Below are positions 26,957 through 35,748 of a stretch of 64,000 nucleotides of DNA, in pieces. The notes beneath the pieces were generated by a model. That model had not been told where the DNA came from, did no database searches, and was given only the letters and a program-made list of their open reading frames with translations. Source of the DNA: Paludibacter sp. 47-17 (GTDB lineage: Bacteria; Bacteroidota; Bacteroidia; Bacteroidales; Paludibacteraceae); assembly GCA_001898935.1 (NCBI GenBank), contig MKVT01000009.1, positions 62,001 to 126,000 of the forward strand. Reading direction: 5' to 3'. Position numbers and translations under genes: made by a program. Numbering within the stretch: the stretch's first letter is position 1; each line of letters opens with the position of its first letter.

Positions 26957-27892
26957 ATGGCTAAAAAAATATTCCTCTTCCTTCCGGTTCTGCTGCTGAC
27001 GGCCTGCAATCCGCAGCCCGAGATCGACGACGCCACCATGCTCGACGGCACACAAATCAACGATTTATCGCTCTACGAACCGGCCAACTACCTGGTTTCG
27101 CTAGCCATCCCCAAGCCTACCGAGGCACAAAAAAACATCCCGGTACTCATCGCTGCACACGGCTACTCGGCATCGACCTTCGAGTGGGACGAAATGCAGG
27201 ACTTTGCCCGGGAAGATGGTTCGTTTCTGGTATCGCAGGTACTGCTCGGCGGCCATGGCCGCGACTTTGCCGATTTCAAAACAGCCCGCTGGCAGGATTG
27301 GCAATCGTCGATCCGCGACGAATACCGCCGGCTGCGGGCAGCAGGTTTTAAAAATATATCGCTGGCCGGCTCTTCTACCGGCGCTCCGCTCATTGTACAC
27401 CTGTTTTCCGACGGCTTTTTTGAAGCAGAAGGAGCGCCCAACGAAATATTCCTGATCGACCCCATTGTGGTTTCGGGCAATAAAACCCTGGTGCTGGTCG
27501 ACCTGCTGGGTCCGGTGCTGGGTTATACCACTACCGATCTCGATGCAGGAGAGCATGGAAAGTGGTATGTATACCGTCCGCAGGAAAGTCTGCGCCAGCT
27601 CATGGCCCTCATCGACCTTACCCGGCGCAATCTCGAGAAAGGAATTACGCTTACCCCCGGCACCCGCCTTAAAATCTATAAGTCGGAGGTCGACCGCACG
27701 GCCGATCCGGTAAGCGCCGTAATGCTCCACAAAGGGCTCCGCACCGCGACCGGCAACCGGGTGGATGTGGAAATGATCCCGTCGGACCTGCACGTATTCA
27801 CCCGGTTGAGAGGCCGCGACCGGATTAGCTCCGGCGATAGTGCGCGTCAACTGACCGTGTTCAGGGAGATGAAAGAGCGAATGGCCAATTAA
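26957..27892 (+). CDS. Lipoprotein alpha/beta hydrolase
   Basis: A 311-residue lipoprotein: signal peptide with lipobox LLTAC (Cys17), then an alpha/beta-hydrolase fold. AAHGYSAS holds the oxyanion region, the nucleophile elbow is G-S-S140-T-G, and D250 (TADPVSA) and H279 (SDLHVFTR) complete a likely Ser-Asp-His triad, the spacing seen in small carboxylesterases and monoacylglycerol-lipase-like enzymes. It should be an envelope-bound esterase; the substrate is unknown. It is the last gene of the plus-strand run and converges with the TonB-receptor-like gene, with 3 bases between them. Confidence 0.75.
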   Translation: MAKKIFLFLPVLLLTACNPQPEIDDATMLDGTQINDLSLYEPANYLVSLAIPKPTEAQKNIPVLIAAHGYSASTFEWDEMQDFAREDGSFLVSQVLLGGHGRDFADFKTARWQDWQSSIRDEYRRLRAAGFKNISLAGSSTGAPLIVHLFSDGFFEAEGAPNEIFLIDPIVVSGNKTLVLVDLLGPVLGYTTTDLDAGEHGKWYVYRPQESLRQLMALIDLTRRNLEKGITLTPGTRLKIYKSEVDRTADPVSAVMLHKGLRTATGNRVDVEMIPSDLHVFTRLRGRDRISSGDSARQLTVFREMKERMAN

Positions 27893-27895
27893 CAA

Positions 27896-30316
27896 TCACT
27901 TACTACTTCTCATCTCTTCATCGCTCGACGATGTCGACCGGTTGGCTCTCGTTTTAAAATCATCTTTTCCGAAACGATAGGTAAACGTGAGGTTGAGCCG
28001 GCGCGAATTCCAGTTATTCTCCACCTCGATATCCACGTTATCGTGGCGGGCATAGGCACTTCCGGTGTTGGTATTGAACACATCGGTGACGGCCAGTTTC
28101 ACCGTACCTTTATTGTCGAAAAACTTGCGCTGTACGCCCAGGTCGAGCGAGTAGCGGGGACGTACATATACATTACTTACCAATTGCGACGAGCTATAGC
28201 GGCCGCTCACCTCGAAGTCGATCTTGGCCGGAAGATTGAACGTATTACTCATATTGCCCATATAACTGAACTTGCTCAGGGTGGAGCCGGCATCCAACGA
28301 AATGGTTTTATACATTCCGGTAACAGTGCCGTTGAGGCGCCACCATTTCACCGGCTGCAGCTGCAGCGTTTCCGACAGCGTGAGATCGAAAGAGTGATTG
28401 AGGTTCTCCATGGTTTGGTACACGGTGCGTTCCACATCGTTCTGACGGATTACCTCGGTAAACAAACCATCGGTGTAATTGAATCCCAGGGCCGAAATAA
28501 GCCTGTTTTTAAACGAATGCGACAGAGAGGCCGTATGCGTAAACTGCGGCTGCAGGTTGGGATTACCCACATTAAAAGTATAGGGGTCGACCATCCATTT
28601 AAACGGATTGAGGTGATGGTAACTGGGCCGGCCGATACGGTAACTGTAACGGAAATTGAGGGTATGGCTATCGTTCAGTTGTTGCTGGACAAAAAACGAA
28701 GGGAATAATTTCAGGTACGAAGTATCGTTCACCAGGTTGGCCGTGATCGAGTTCCCTTTCGAATGGGTGTTTTCCAGACGGAGCCCCAGCTGCAGACTCG
28801 TTTTATTCAGTTGCCAACGTGCGTTCACATAGGCGGCAAAAATATCTTCGTCGTACACAAAACGGTCGTGTTGCGTGAGCGTACCATCCATATCGATATA
28901 ACTATCGGTGGTTACGGCACTCATTTTCAGTCCCGATTCGAGATTCAGCTGTTTATTCACCGGCCACACATAGTCGAGCTTCGACGAAAAAATACTGATA
29001 TCGTTGCCCTGCGACGTAATCACCAGCAGGTGGTTGTTGAGATCGGTACCATCGGGAAGGAAATAATTTCCGTCCTGATTATTGGAACTTCCAAAATGAA
29101 AACGAGCATAATCGACATCAAACAGGAGCGATTGGCCCAGGGTATCGATATCCCATTTATAATTCATATTATAGGTAGTATTGCGCCAGTTGTTCCTGCC
29201 TGTCGAATTGGTAATCAGCAACGAATCGGTGCGATGAAGCTTATCGCGGAAATCGGTCTGATTACTCATTCCTTCGGTATTCGATCCACGGTTGCCACGC
29301 ACCATAAGGCTCAGCACCTGATTTTTAGCGATCGAATAATCGGCGCCGGCTTTAAAATTGTGCGAACTCCCCCGGTAATCGCCCTTGTTGCGAATGAGCT
29401 GTGAAGCGCCTTTCAGTTCGGTTCCCGTGTACCTTCGCACAGCATCCATGGTATTCCAACCCGCCCAGTGGTAGTTCGAATAGCTGCCGTAGAGGTTCAC
29501 TTTCCCGTAGTTCATATTGAGGTTAACACCGCCGTTCCAGCCCAGGGGCGAATCGTTGGAAGCCGTGAGTCCACCGTTTACCGTACCATTGAAACCCGGC
29601 GCCTTAATGTGTTTGGTTTTGATGTTGATGATACCCGAGTTTCCTTCCGCATCGTAGCGGGCCGACGGGTTTTCGATTATTTCGATGCGTTCCACATCCT
29701 TACCCTGCATACTTTTGAGCCACGAAGCCAGTTGTGCGGCCGAGAGATAAGTCGGCTTATCGTCGATAAGCACCCGCACTCCCTGCATACCCTTAAGGGT
29801 TATATTGTCGTTATTATCGATACTTACGCCCGGGAGTTTTTGCAGAATTTCGTATACATTCTCGGAAGCCGTAGTCACCGAAGCTTCCGGGTTGACGACT
29901 ATTTTATCGACAGCCTGTTCCACGAAATCCTTTTTGCCCACCACCTCGACCGTTTTGAGCAATTCGACCTGTTCGTTGAGCACTATGGTACGTTCGATCA
30001 CCGAACGCTTTCCATCGACCACTACTTTTTCGGTATCGGCCTTTTTGTAGCCCACCATACTTACCGAAAGCACATACTCGCCTTTATCGACACGGGCGAT
30101 ATTGAATTCGCCTTTTTCATTGCACACTTCACCTTTTACTACTTCACCGGTTACCGGGCTGAGGAGTACGGCGGTGGCGTATTCGACCGGTTCGTTGCGT
30201 TCGTTCACCACTTTACCTTTAACAACGGCCATTTCGGCCACGGGTACTGCCAGCAGGCGGCCGGAGATCAGGATCAACAACAAGAAAATACTGCGGAGGG
30301 AAAAACTGGAGTTCAT
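27896..30316 (-). CDS. TonB-dependent-receptor-like outer membrane protein
   Basis: An 806-residue outer membrane protein. After a signal peptide comes a carboxypeptidase-regulatory-like domain (about 32-112, VVKGKVVNERNEPVEYATAVLL), then a plug-like domain (about 120-235, with ILQKLPGVSIDNNDNITLKG and the RIEIIENPSARYDAEGNSGIINIK segment) and a long C-terminal barrel. This is the Bacteroidetes 'outer membrane beta-barrel family' rather than a SusC. No SusD-like gene is near, so a glycan role is not indicated; the substrate is unknown. An unknown secreted protein lies 101 bases upstream on the same strand. Confidence 0.85.
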   Translation of the reverse strand: MNSSFSLRSIFLLLILISGRLLAVPVAEMAVVKGKVVNERNEPVEYATAVLLSPVTGEVVKGEVCNEKGEFNIARVDKGEYVLSVSMVGYKKADTEKVVVDGKRSVIERTIVLNEQVELLKTVEVVGKKDFVEQAVDKIVVNPEASVTTASENVYEILQKLPGVSIDNNDNITLKGMQGVRVLIDDKPTYLSAAQLASWLKSMQGKDVERIEIIENPSARYDAEGNSGIINIKTKHIKAPGFNGTVNGGLTASNDSPLGWNGGVNLNMNYGKVNLYGSYSNYHWAGWNTMDAVRRYTGTELKGASQLIRNKGDYRGSSHNFKAGADYSIAKNQVLSLMVRGNRGSNTEGMSNQTDFRDKLHRTDSLLITNSTGRNNWRNTTYNMNYKWDIDTLGQSLLFDVDYARFHFGSSNNQDGNYFLPDGTDLNNHLLVITSQGNDISIFSSKLDYVWPVNKQLNLESGLKMSAVTTDSYIDMDGTLTQHDRFVYDEDIFAAYVNARWQLNKTSLQLGLRLENTHSKGNSITANLVNDTSYLKLFPSFFVQQQLNDSHTLNFRYSYRIGRPSYHHLNPFKWMVDPYTFNVGNPNLQPQFTHTASLSHSFKNRLISALGFNYTDGLFTEVIRQNDVERTVYQTMENLNHSFDLTLSETLQLQPVKWWRLNGTVTGMYKTISLDAGSTLSKFSYMGNMSNTFNLPAKIDFEVSGRYSSSQLVSNVYVRPRYSLDLGVQRKFFDNKGTVKLAVTDVFNTNTGSAYARHDNVDIEVENNWNSRRLNLTFTYRFGKDDFKTRANRSTSSSDEEMRSSK

Positions 30317-30417
30317 ATATGATTAATTTGAAATGAGGCAGGTGGAGTATCCATACTGTGGCCGCGACGGCTCAGAGAGATCGGGCACCTGCCGGTTGAC
30401 AAAGAAGTAACGATTAA

Positions 30418-31038
30418 TTATTGGTTATAACCGGTTAGTACCAGGCGGTTGTCGCTGAACACATGAAGCGGAAAGGGGGTGCCTCCGATTTCAAAAAAGC
30501 GATGGCGGGCATCGGGCGTATTCTTGCAGAGGTACATGCGGTCGGCCTTCGGGTTGATGTAGAAAAAGGCGTCGGAAGGACGGTCGAACTGACGGTTATC
30601 GATACGGAAACCTTTGCCTGCGCGGGAGATCGGGATATTGAAGTTCTCGCGGCGCTGGAACTGGTTCAGGCAGCCGATAAACAACATATGATGCTTTTTA
30701 TCTTTCCGGGTCAGTTCGAATTCCGATTTGTAAACGTATACGGGACGTCTGTGATCGGTATCCCAGAACACCACGCTTTCGAGGTCGTCCTTATCGGTTG
30801 CCGTCGGCGCGCAGTTTTCGGGGCTTACTACCACAATGGTATCGGCATTGAAGAAACGTACGACGGGGAGAGAGGTAGCGCTGGTCACGGAAGCGACAGC
30901 AGTACGGGCGGCAGCGGTTGTTTCGGAGGTAACTTCAAACGAAGCGGGAGCGTTTTCACCTTTGGCGGCGGCCGTGGCTGCCATCGATGTAACAAGAAGC
31001 ATTACAACAAGCGAAGAAATAAAAGAAAGCGTTTTCAT
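30418..31038 (-). CDS. Secreted protein of unknown function
   Basis: A 206-residue protein with a signal peptide (MKTLSFISSLVVMLLVTSMAATAAA). A Ser/Thr/Ala-rich stretch follows (about 27-60), then a compact region with three cysteines (NCAPT, IGCLNQF, YLCKNTP) and motifs such as FWDTDHRRPVYVYKSEFELTRKDKKH. I do not recognise the family. It lies between the first radical SAM/lipoprotein operon (with a likely terminator in between) and the TonB-receptor-like gene, and may be cotranscribed with the latter. Confidence 0.6.
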   Translation of the reverse strand: MKTLSFISSLVVMLLVTSMAATAAAKGENAPASFEVTSETTAAARTAVASVTSATSLPVVRFFNADTIVVVSPENCAPTATDKDDLESVVFWDTDHRRPVYVYKSEFELTRKDKKHHMLFIGCLNQFQRRENFNIPISRAGKGFRIDNRQFDRPSDAFFYINPKADRMYLCKNTPDARHRFFEIGGTPFPLHVFSDNRLVLTGYNQ

Positions 31039-31063
31039 ACGACATTAATTTTTTGAGTGGAAA

Positions 31064-31104
31064 ACGACCGGCATAGATATACCTGTGGCAAAGTAGCCGG
31101 TCGT
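31064..31104 (-). terminator. Inverted repeat, likely terminator after radical SAM operon 1
   Basis: ACGACCGGC and GCCGGTCGT form a perfect 9-bp stem with a 23-base loop, followed on the minus strand by TTTT. It lies between the radical SAM gene and the secreted protein gene. The stretch 31105-31302 shows no gene. Confidence 0.5.
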
Positions 31105-31302
31105 GTCCCGGGTTTGTGAAATGACTTGAAATTAACATCGATGTTTGTATCTTAGACGCAACTCATTATAAAGCTGGATGTGGGGGTATCCTTTTTTTTG
31201 CGTTTATTATGATTTTGGCTTTCGATACATGTAAATGACGACAAAAACGCGGAAACCTAACCTGCAGATTCGTTAATATACGCTAATAATTGACAAAGCA
31301 GG

Positions 31303-32373
31303 TCAACAAATACGATCGTAATGGCAAACGAGCAGCCGGCCCTGGTCGTCGTGGAGATGCATGCCGTTGCCTTCGCAATAGCGCCAAAGGGAGCAATCGG
31401 CACATTGGCCCCGGCGCGCCCACGAGCGGTCGCGAAAAGGTTGGAAGCGGTTGTTCCACACCTCCATGAAATTATCGGTATAGATATTACCCTGGTTAAA
31501 ATTGGCTCTGATACTGGGACAGGCCGAGATGGAGCCGTCGGCCAGCACCGACGCCACATTAACTCCGGCATGACAGGTATAAAAATGGTCGCGCACTTCG
31601 TGTTCGTAATTCCCCAGAAAACCTTCGCAACCGTAGCTGAGGCGGATGCGTTTTTGGTTGCGGGTGGTACGGATAAAATCGAGTACGCGGGTGAACTCTT
31701 CGTTGGAGAGTTGCAGTTCGGGATGCTGGGCGGCACGGCCTACCGGGAAGATGGTAAAAATACGCCAGTCCTTTACGCCGGTTTCGATAAGGAAATCGCG
31801 CAATGCTTCGAGGTCGTCGATATTGCGTTTATTGACACAGGTTACGATGTCCCAGGCAATACCCGTTTCGCCGGTCAGCATGCGGATGGCGTTCAGGGCC
31901 TTGGTATAGCTCCGGGGATTGTTCCGCAACCAGTTGTGCGCTTCGCTGAATCCGTCGAAGCTGATGGTGATGGAATGCATTCCGGCCGCCAGCAAGGAAT
32001 CGAGCCGGCTGCGACTGAGCGCCATACCGTTGGAAACCAGGCCCCAGGGATACCCGCGGCGGTACAATTCGCGGCCACATTCTTCGAGGTCGCGGCGGAG
32101 CAGGGCCTCACCGCCCGTAAAAATAATCATGGTGTGATTCGGATTCACCTGCGGTGTGATTTCGTCGATCACCCGCAGAAAATCGCTCACCGGCATATCT
32201 TTCTGGTTGGAAAGGGAGCGGCAGTCGCTCCCGCAATGAAGACACGATAAGTTGCACCGGAGCGTGCATTCCCAGAAGAGGGTATTCAGCTCATGCAGTT
32301 CCACTTTATTCTGGTGAATTTTACGGTAGAGTTCAAGACCCAGCCGTTTACGGAGCGAGAGAGTTTTATTCAT
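31303..32373 (-). CDS. Radical SAM/SPASM enzyme, lipoprotein-associated, paralogue 1
   Basis: A 356-residue radical SAM protein with the cluster motif C40-x3-C44-x2-C47 in LRCNLSCLHCGSDC, the GGE motif as TGGEALLRRD, and a C-terminal SPASM-type region with C267, C285, C324, C327, C333 and C350, expected to bind auxiliary [4Fe-4S] clusters. A further Cys356 is the very last residue. SPASM enzymes usually modify peptides or proteins. The gene overlaps the lipoprotein gene by 8 bases, so that lipoprotein is the obvious candidate substrate. A close paralogue with the same arrangement lies at 52276-53340. It resembles TIGR04133 ('rSAM_w_lipo', from memory). No signal peptide, so it acts in the cytoplasm. 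Confidence 0.9.
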   Translation of the reverse strand: MNKTLSLRKRLGLELYRKIHQNKVELHELNTLFWECTLRCNLSCLHCGSDCRSLSNQKDMPVSDFLRVIDEITPQVNPNHTMIIFTGGEALLRRDLEECGRELYRRGYPWGLVSNGMALSRSRLDSLLAAGMHSITISFDGFSEAHNWLRNNPRSYTKALNAIRMLTGETGIAWDIVTCVNKRNIDDLEALRDFLIETGVKDWRIFTIFPVGRAAQHPELQLSNEEFTRVLDFIRTTRNQKRIRLSYGCEGFLGNYEHEVRDHFYTCHAGVNVASVLADGSISACPSIRANFNQGNIYTDNFMEVWNNRFQPFRDRSWARRGQCADCSLWRYCEGNGMHLHDDQGRLLVCHYDRIC

Positions 32374-32872
32374 CCTGCTTCAGTTTAGGCTGCAACTCCA
32401 CCTTAAGTTCCACAGTGCGTTCGCCATCGTACCAGCCTTTTTTCTTTCCGCTCCGCACGGCATTTTCGAAATCGACAACAATAGTAGTATCGCGATACAA
32501 GCCGTTTTCATCGCCGTCGATATCCTCGACATACACCGGCAGCATATTGTTTTGAAGCTCTCCTGCCGAGATACGTTGCGACACCTTGTAGGTACCGTCC
32601 ACCTGCGATGTATCGGTTGCCAAAGGCCGGTAGGGAGTAGGAATCACCCCGTACATGAGTATCGGCCGGCTGGTGCTGTAGCTCACCCTGATCCCTTTCA
32701 CAGGCTGTTGATTCACTTTATCCACCACCTTCCCACGTACCGTATAATCGGCATTCGGGGTACCATACTCTACGCGCGGTTCGTCGCAATTACTAAACCC
32801 GAAAACAGCCAGCAGGGCAGCCAGCAGAGCATTCGTAAACCGGATCATTCTTTTTCGTTTCATACCTGTCAT
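32366..32872 (-). CDS. Radical SAM-associated putative lipoprotein 1
   Basis: A 168-residue lipoprotein (start also possible at 32863): basic N-terminus, hydrophobic core ALLAALLAVFG and lipobox FSNC. The mature part begins CDEPRVEYGTPNADY and contains a small Ig-like, carboxypeptidase-regulatory-type domain (YTVRGKVVDKVNQQPVKGIRVSYS). Next comes the acidic VEDIDGDENGLYRDT segment, also seen as DVDSTENRWYQHRDT in the second lipoprotein. YGTP after the lipobox is shared too. Its gene lies 44 bases downstream of an outer-membrane protein gene and overlaps the radical SAM gene by 8 bases. It is the likely partner or substrate of that enzyme (inference). Confidence 0.85.
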   Translation of the reverse strand: MTGMKRKRMIRFTNALLAALLAVFGFSNCDEPRVEYGTPNADYTVRGKVVDKVNQQPVKGIRVSYSTSRPILMYGVIPTPYRPLATDTSQVDGTYKVSQRISAGELQNNMLPVYVEDIDGDENGLYRDTTIVVDFENAVRSGKKKGWYDGERTVELKVELQPKLKQDE

Positions 32873-32916
32873 TTCCCGCCAAGATGAAAAAGGGTACCGG
32901 AACGTTGCACCAGATC

Positions 32917-33747
32917 TTATTTTGACTTTTCTATTTTCAGCAGTTTTTCTTCGGCCGATTGCAGACGGTTCTGAAGCGAATCGACTTGTTGCTCGAGCAC
33001 TTCGATTTTCTGTATATTTTCGATGATCGCCTTAATGGCCGGTGATTGGTACTCGAACTTACGATCGCGGAAATGCTGTTTCGACTCGGGAAGAATACGA
33101 TAGCGTGCCGTCAGCGCCAACGACTCGGAATGATCGTTGAAATCGCCCCTGAACACCCCGTCCATTACATCGGAGTTGGTAACATTAAAACGAGCCATCA
33201 GCCCTATCGACATGCTCTGCGATACCCTGCGTTCGAGATTCAGCGACAACGGAATCAAAAGCACGGCGCCCGGAGGAACCACCCGGTTTCTGACATTATA
33301 GGCGCCTGAGCCCGTTCTGGAATAATAGGATCGGATAGGGTTCTTGGTACCGACACCCACCGAGGCCCATAAACTCCACTTTTCGAATTTTTCACCGTTC
33401 AGAAATCCCAGTATATCGGTGGACAGGTAAGGCGCGAAGTAAACGCCACGGCTGTAAATCGACTCGTCGGCATCTTCCTGATTGTAAAAATATCCGCCGA
33501 ACATCATCCCCGCACTTAAAAACGGACTCATGTTGTATTCCATTGAAACTCCCAGCAGCGGACTGGTAACGAATCCCACCAGCATCTGCTTTCTGGTAGG
33601 ATGGAAATCGCCGTCCCAGAGGCCAAAACCAGCTTCGGCTGCTATCGACCAGCGGCCATTCTCGAAAGCTCCTTCGGTAAGCGAGCGCTGTGCAACCATC
33701 CAGTGTGTAAACGATACGACTACTACGATAAGAATTGTCTTTTTCAT
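32917..33747 (-). CDS. Outer membrane protein with C-terminal coiled coil, first gene of radical SAM operon 1
   Basis: A 276-residue exported protein with signal peptide (MKKTILIVVVVSFTHWMVAQ). The middle shows barrel-like strands (WSIAAEAGFGLWDG, LLGVSMEYNMSPFLSAGMMFGGYFY, WSLWASVGVGT, LIPLSLNLERRV, SMSIGLMARFNV, ESLALTARYRI). The last 40 residues (about 236-276, IQKIEVLEQQVDSLQNRLQSAEEKLLKIEK) form a heptad-like coiled coil that would face the periplasm or bind a partner. No family is recognised. It heads the operon with lipoprotein 1 and the radical SAM enzyme and has its own -7 box. Confidence 0.7.
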   Translation of the reverse strand: MKKTILIVVVVSFTHWMVAQRSLTEGAFENGRWSIAAEAGFGLWDGDFHPTRKQMLVGFVTSPLLGVSMEYNMSPFLSAGMMFGGYFYNQEDADESIYSRGVYFAPYLSTDILGFLNGEKFEKWSLWASVGVGTKNPIRSYYSRTGSGAYNVRNRVVPPGAVLLIPLSLNLERRVSQSMSIGLMARFNVTNSDVMDGVFRGDFNDHSESLALTARYRILPESKQHFRDRKFEYQSPAIKAIIENIQKIEVLEQQVDSLQNRLQSAEEKLLKIEKSK

Positions 33748-33762
33748 AAGGAATTAATTAAA

Positions 33763-33810
33763 AAGATTCAGCCTTACAAAAATACATAAATTTTTGCAAG
33801 GCTGAATCTT
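33763..33810 (-). terminator. 13-bp inverted repeat, terminator of the mrp operon
   Basis: AAGATTCAGCCTT (33763-33775) and its exact complement (33798-33810) enclose a 22-base loop. On the minus strand the stem is followed by TTTTTAATTAATT. It ends the holB-to-mrp operon. The loop contains the -7 box of the next gene. Confidence 0.7.
33777..33784 (-). promoter_or_regulatory. -7 promoter box of radical SAM operon 1
   Basis: On the minus strand this reads TATTTTTG, 29 bases before the ATG of the outer membrane protein. It lies within the loop of the terminator hairpin. Confidence 0.55.
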
Positions 33811-33830
33811 ACGTAGTTTTTTAACATCAA

Positions 33831-34934
33831 TTATTTATGGGTGATCTCAACTTTATGCGTCGGATCCATGGTTTGGTTGCGCCATTCGACCCGCTCCACC
33901 ACCCGGCGGGCAAGTTCGATAAAGGCCTGAGCCGTGATCGAATCGGCACTGAATGCCACCGGACGGCCTTCGTCGCCCCCCTCCCGTATACTTTGCACGA
34001 TCGGGATCTGCCCCAGCAACGGGATATTTAATTCCTCGCACAGCCTCTTGCCTCCGTCTTTCCCAAAGATATAATATTTATTATCGGGAAGTTCGGCCGG
34101 TGTAAAATACGCCATATTTTCGACCAACCCGAGAACCGGCACGTTGATTTTATCGCCGAGGAACATATTCACGCCCTTCCGGGCATCGGCCAGCGCCACG
34201 TCCTGAGGAGTCGTAACCGCCACCGCACCCGTAATGCCCATGGTTTGCACCAGGGTAAGGTGAATATCGCCCGTACCCGGCGGAAGGTCCATCACGAAAT
34301 AATCGAGCTCGCCCCAGTGCGCATCGGTAATCAGCTGCTTCAGCGCGTTGCTGGCCATGGATCCGCGCCAGATAAGCGCATTGGCCGGATCGACGAAAAA
34401 ACCGATCGACAGCAACTTAACGCCATATTTTTCGATAGGGACAATCATTTCCTTGCCATTCACTTCCTCCATATACGGACGTTCCTCCTCCACCCCGAAC
34501 ATTTTAGGCATCGACGGACCGTGAATATCGGCATCGAGCAAACCCACTTTATACCCCAGCTTGGCCAGCGAAATAGCCAGGTTCGACGACACGGTCGATT
34601 TACCGACTCCTCCTTTACCCGAAAAAACAGCAATAATGTTCTTTACATCGGGAAGAATGGAGCTTACCCTGGGGGCCTGCACCTCTTTGTGATAGGCTGT
34701 TATATTCCCCTTCACTTCCACATCGTCGCCCACATAGGTGAGGATGGCAGTTTCGGCGGCCTTCACTACCGATTTTATAAACGGGTCGTTCGGTTTTTCA
34801 AACAGCAGCGCCAACGACACTTTTTTACCTTCGATGGTAATATCGCCATGAATCATCCCCGACGATACGATATCTTTACCGGTACCCGGGTAACGCACAT
34901 GCGCCAGTGCGTCTAAAATAGACTGTGTATTCAT
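33831..34934 (-). CDS. mrp: Mrp/ApbC-type P-loop ATPase (Fe-S cluster carrier)
   Basis: Mrp/ApbC proteins carry or insert Fe-S clusters in the cytoplasm. The 367 residues have an N-terminal MIP18-like (DUF59) domain (about 1-85) and a deviant Walker A at 105-114 (SGKGGVGKST), with GLLDADIHGPSMPKMFG and MDLPPGTGDIHLT as expected. The C-terminal CxxC that binds the bridging cluster in many members is missing: ENMAYFTPAELPDNKYYIFG stands in its place and the protein has a single Cys. To my knowledge this form is usual in Bacteroidetes. It is the last gene of the holB-ricT-gldH-trmB-mrp operon. Confidence 0.92.
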   Translation of the reverse strand: MNTQSILDALAHVRYPGTGKDIVSSGMIHGDITIEGKKVSLALLFEKPNDPFIKSVVKAAETAILTYVGDDVEVKGNITAYHKEVQAPRVSSILPDVKNIIAVFSGKGGVGKSTVSSNLAISLAKLGYKVGLLDADIHGPSMPKMFGVEEERPYMEEVNGKEMIVPIEKYGVKLLSIGFFVDPANALIWRGSMASNALKQLITDAHWGELDYFVMDLPPGTGDIHLTLVQTMGITGAVAVTTPQDVALADARKGVNMFLGDKINVPVLGLVENMAYFTPAELPDNKYYIFGKDGGKRLCEELNIPLLGQIPIVQSIREGGDEGRPVAFSADSITAQAFIELARRVVERVEWRNQTMDPTHKVEITHK

Positions 34935-35001
34935 TTGTCAATTATTAATTGTTAATCACTAAAAAACCACCGGCAAGGACGCTGCCCGACGGCTTCCCGT
35001 T

Positions 35002-35748
35002 TCAGGCGCCGGTCTGATTCCGTCCGAAGCTGCGGTAGGTGTCGTGCTCGATTTCGATATCGGGCTCCTGAAGTCCCGCAACATGATCGAGCACAAAACG
35101 TATGTACTTGATGGTAAGCCCCCGGCTTATCCATTGCTGTTCGTAATAGGTTTGTATGGAAAGCACCGGATCGGGCGGCGTAAGTGCATGCACATCGGTT
35201 ATAAGCGCCTCCACCGGAAAACGGTTGAGTTCCACCATGGCGCAAGTGTAGGTAAACAAGAACGGACTATCGGTTTTCAGGTGAACGATACCGCCCGGTT
35301 TCAGGAACTTCCCGTAGTTGGTCAGGAAATTGGTAGCCGTGAGCCGCTTTGTTACTTTTTTCATTTGCGGATCGGGGAAAGTAAGCCATATTTCGTGTAC
35401 TTCGCCCGGTGCAAAAAAATGAGCGATCATTTCGATATTGGTACGCAGAAAACCCACGTTGGTAAGTCCTTTCGCGAGCGACAATTTTGCGCCGGTCCAC
35501 ATCCGTGCACCTTTTATATCGATACCTATGTAGTTGAAAGCAGGATTTCGCTCGGCCAGCGCCACCGTATATTCACCTTTACCACAGCCCAGTTCGAGCA
35601 CGATAGGGCGATCGTTTTTAAAAAACAATTCGTTCCAGCGCCCCTTCATTGCAAAAGGCTGTCCGCCCCTCACATCGTGCGACGACACCTGAACCACATG
35701 CGGAAACTGTTCCATCTCCGCGAATTTCGAGAGTTTATTCTTTCCCAT
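35002..35748 (-). CDS. trmB: tRNA (guanine-N7-)-methyltransferase
   Basis: TrmB methylates G46 of tRNAs using SAM. The 248 residues show the SAM-binding motif [12 protein letters not shown], then [12 protein letters not shown], the family motif [17 protein letters not shown], and the [14 protein letters not shown] strand. It is slightly longer than average because of the N- and C-terminal extensions seen in Bacteroidetes members. The start overlaps the end of gldH by 14 bases, so translation is probably coupled. Confidence 0.94.
   Translation of the reverse strand: MGKNKLSKFAEMEQFPHVVQVSSHDVRGGQPFAMKGRWNELFFKNDRPIVLELGCGKGEYTVALAERNPAFNYIGIDIKGARMWTGAKLSLAKGLTNVGFLRTNIEMIAHFFAPGEVHEIWLTFPDPQMKKVTKRLTATNFLTNYGKFLKPGGIVHLKTDSPFLFTYTCAMVELNRFPVEALITDVHALTPPDPVLSIQTYYEQQWISRGLTIKYIRFVLDHVAGLQEPDIEIEHDTYRSFGRNQTGA

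Noticed and set aside
31176-31199. Short stem GGAT/ATCC followed by eight T on the plus strand
   Set aside because: The stem is only 4 bp and no plus-strand gene ends there.
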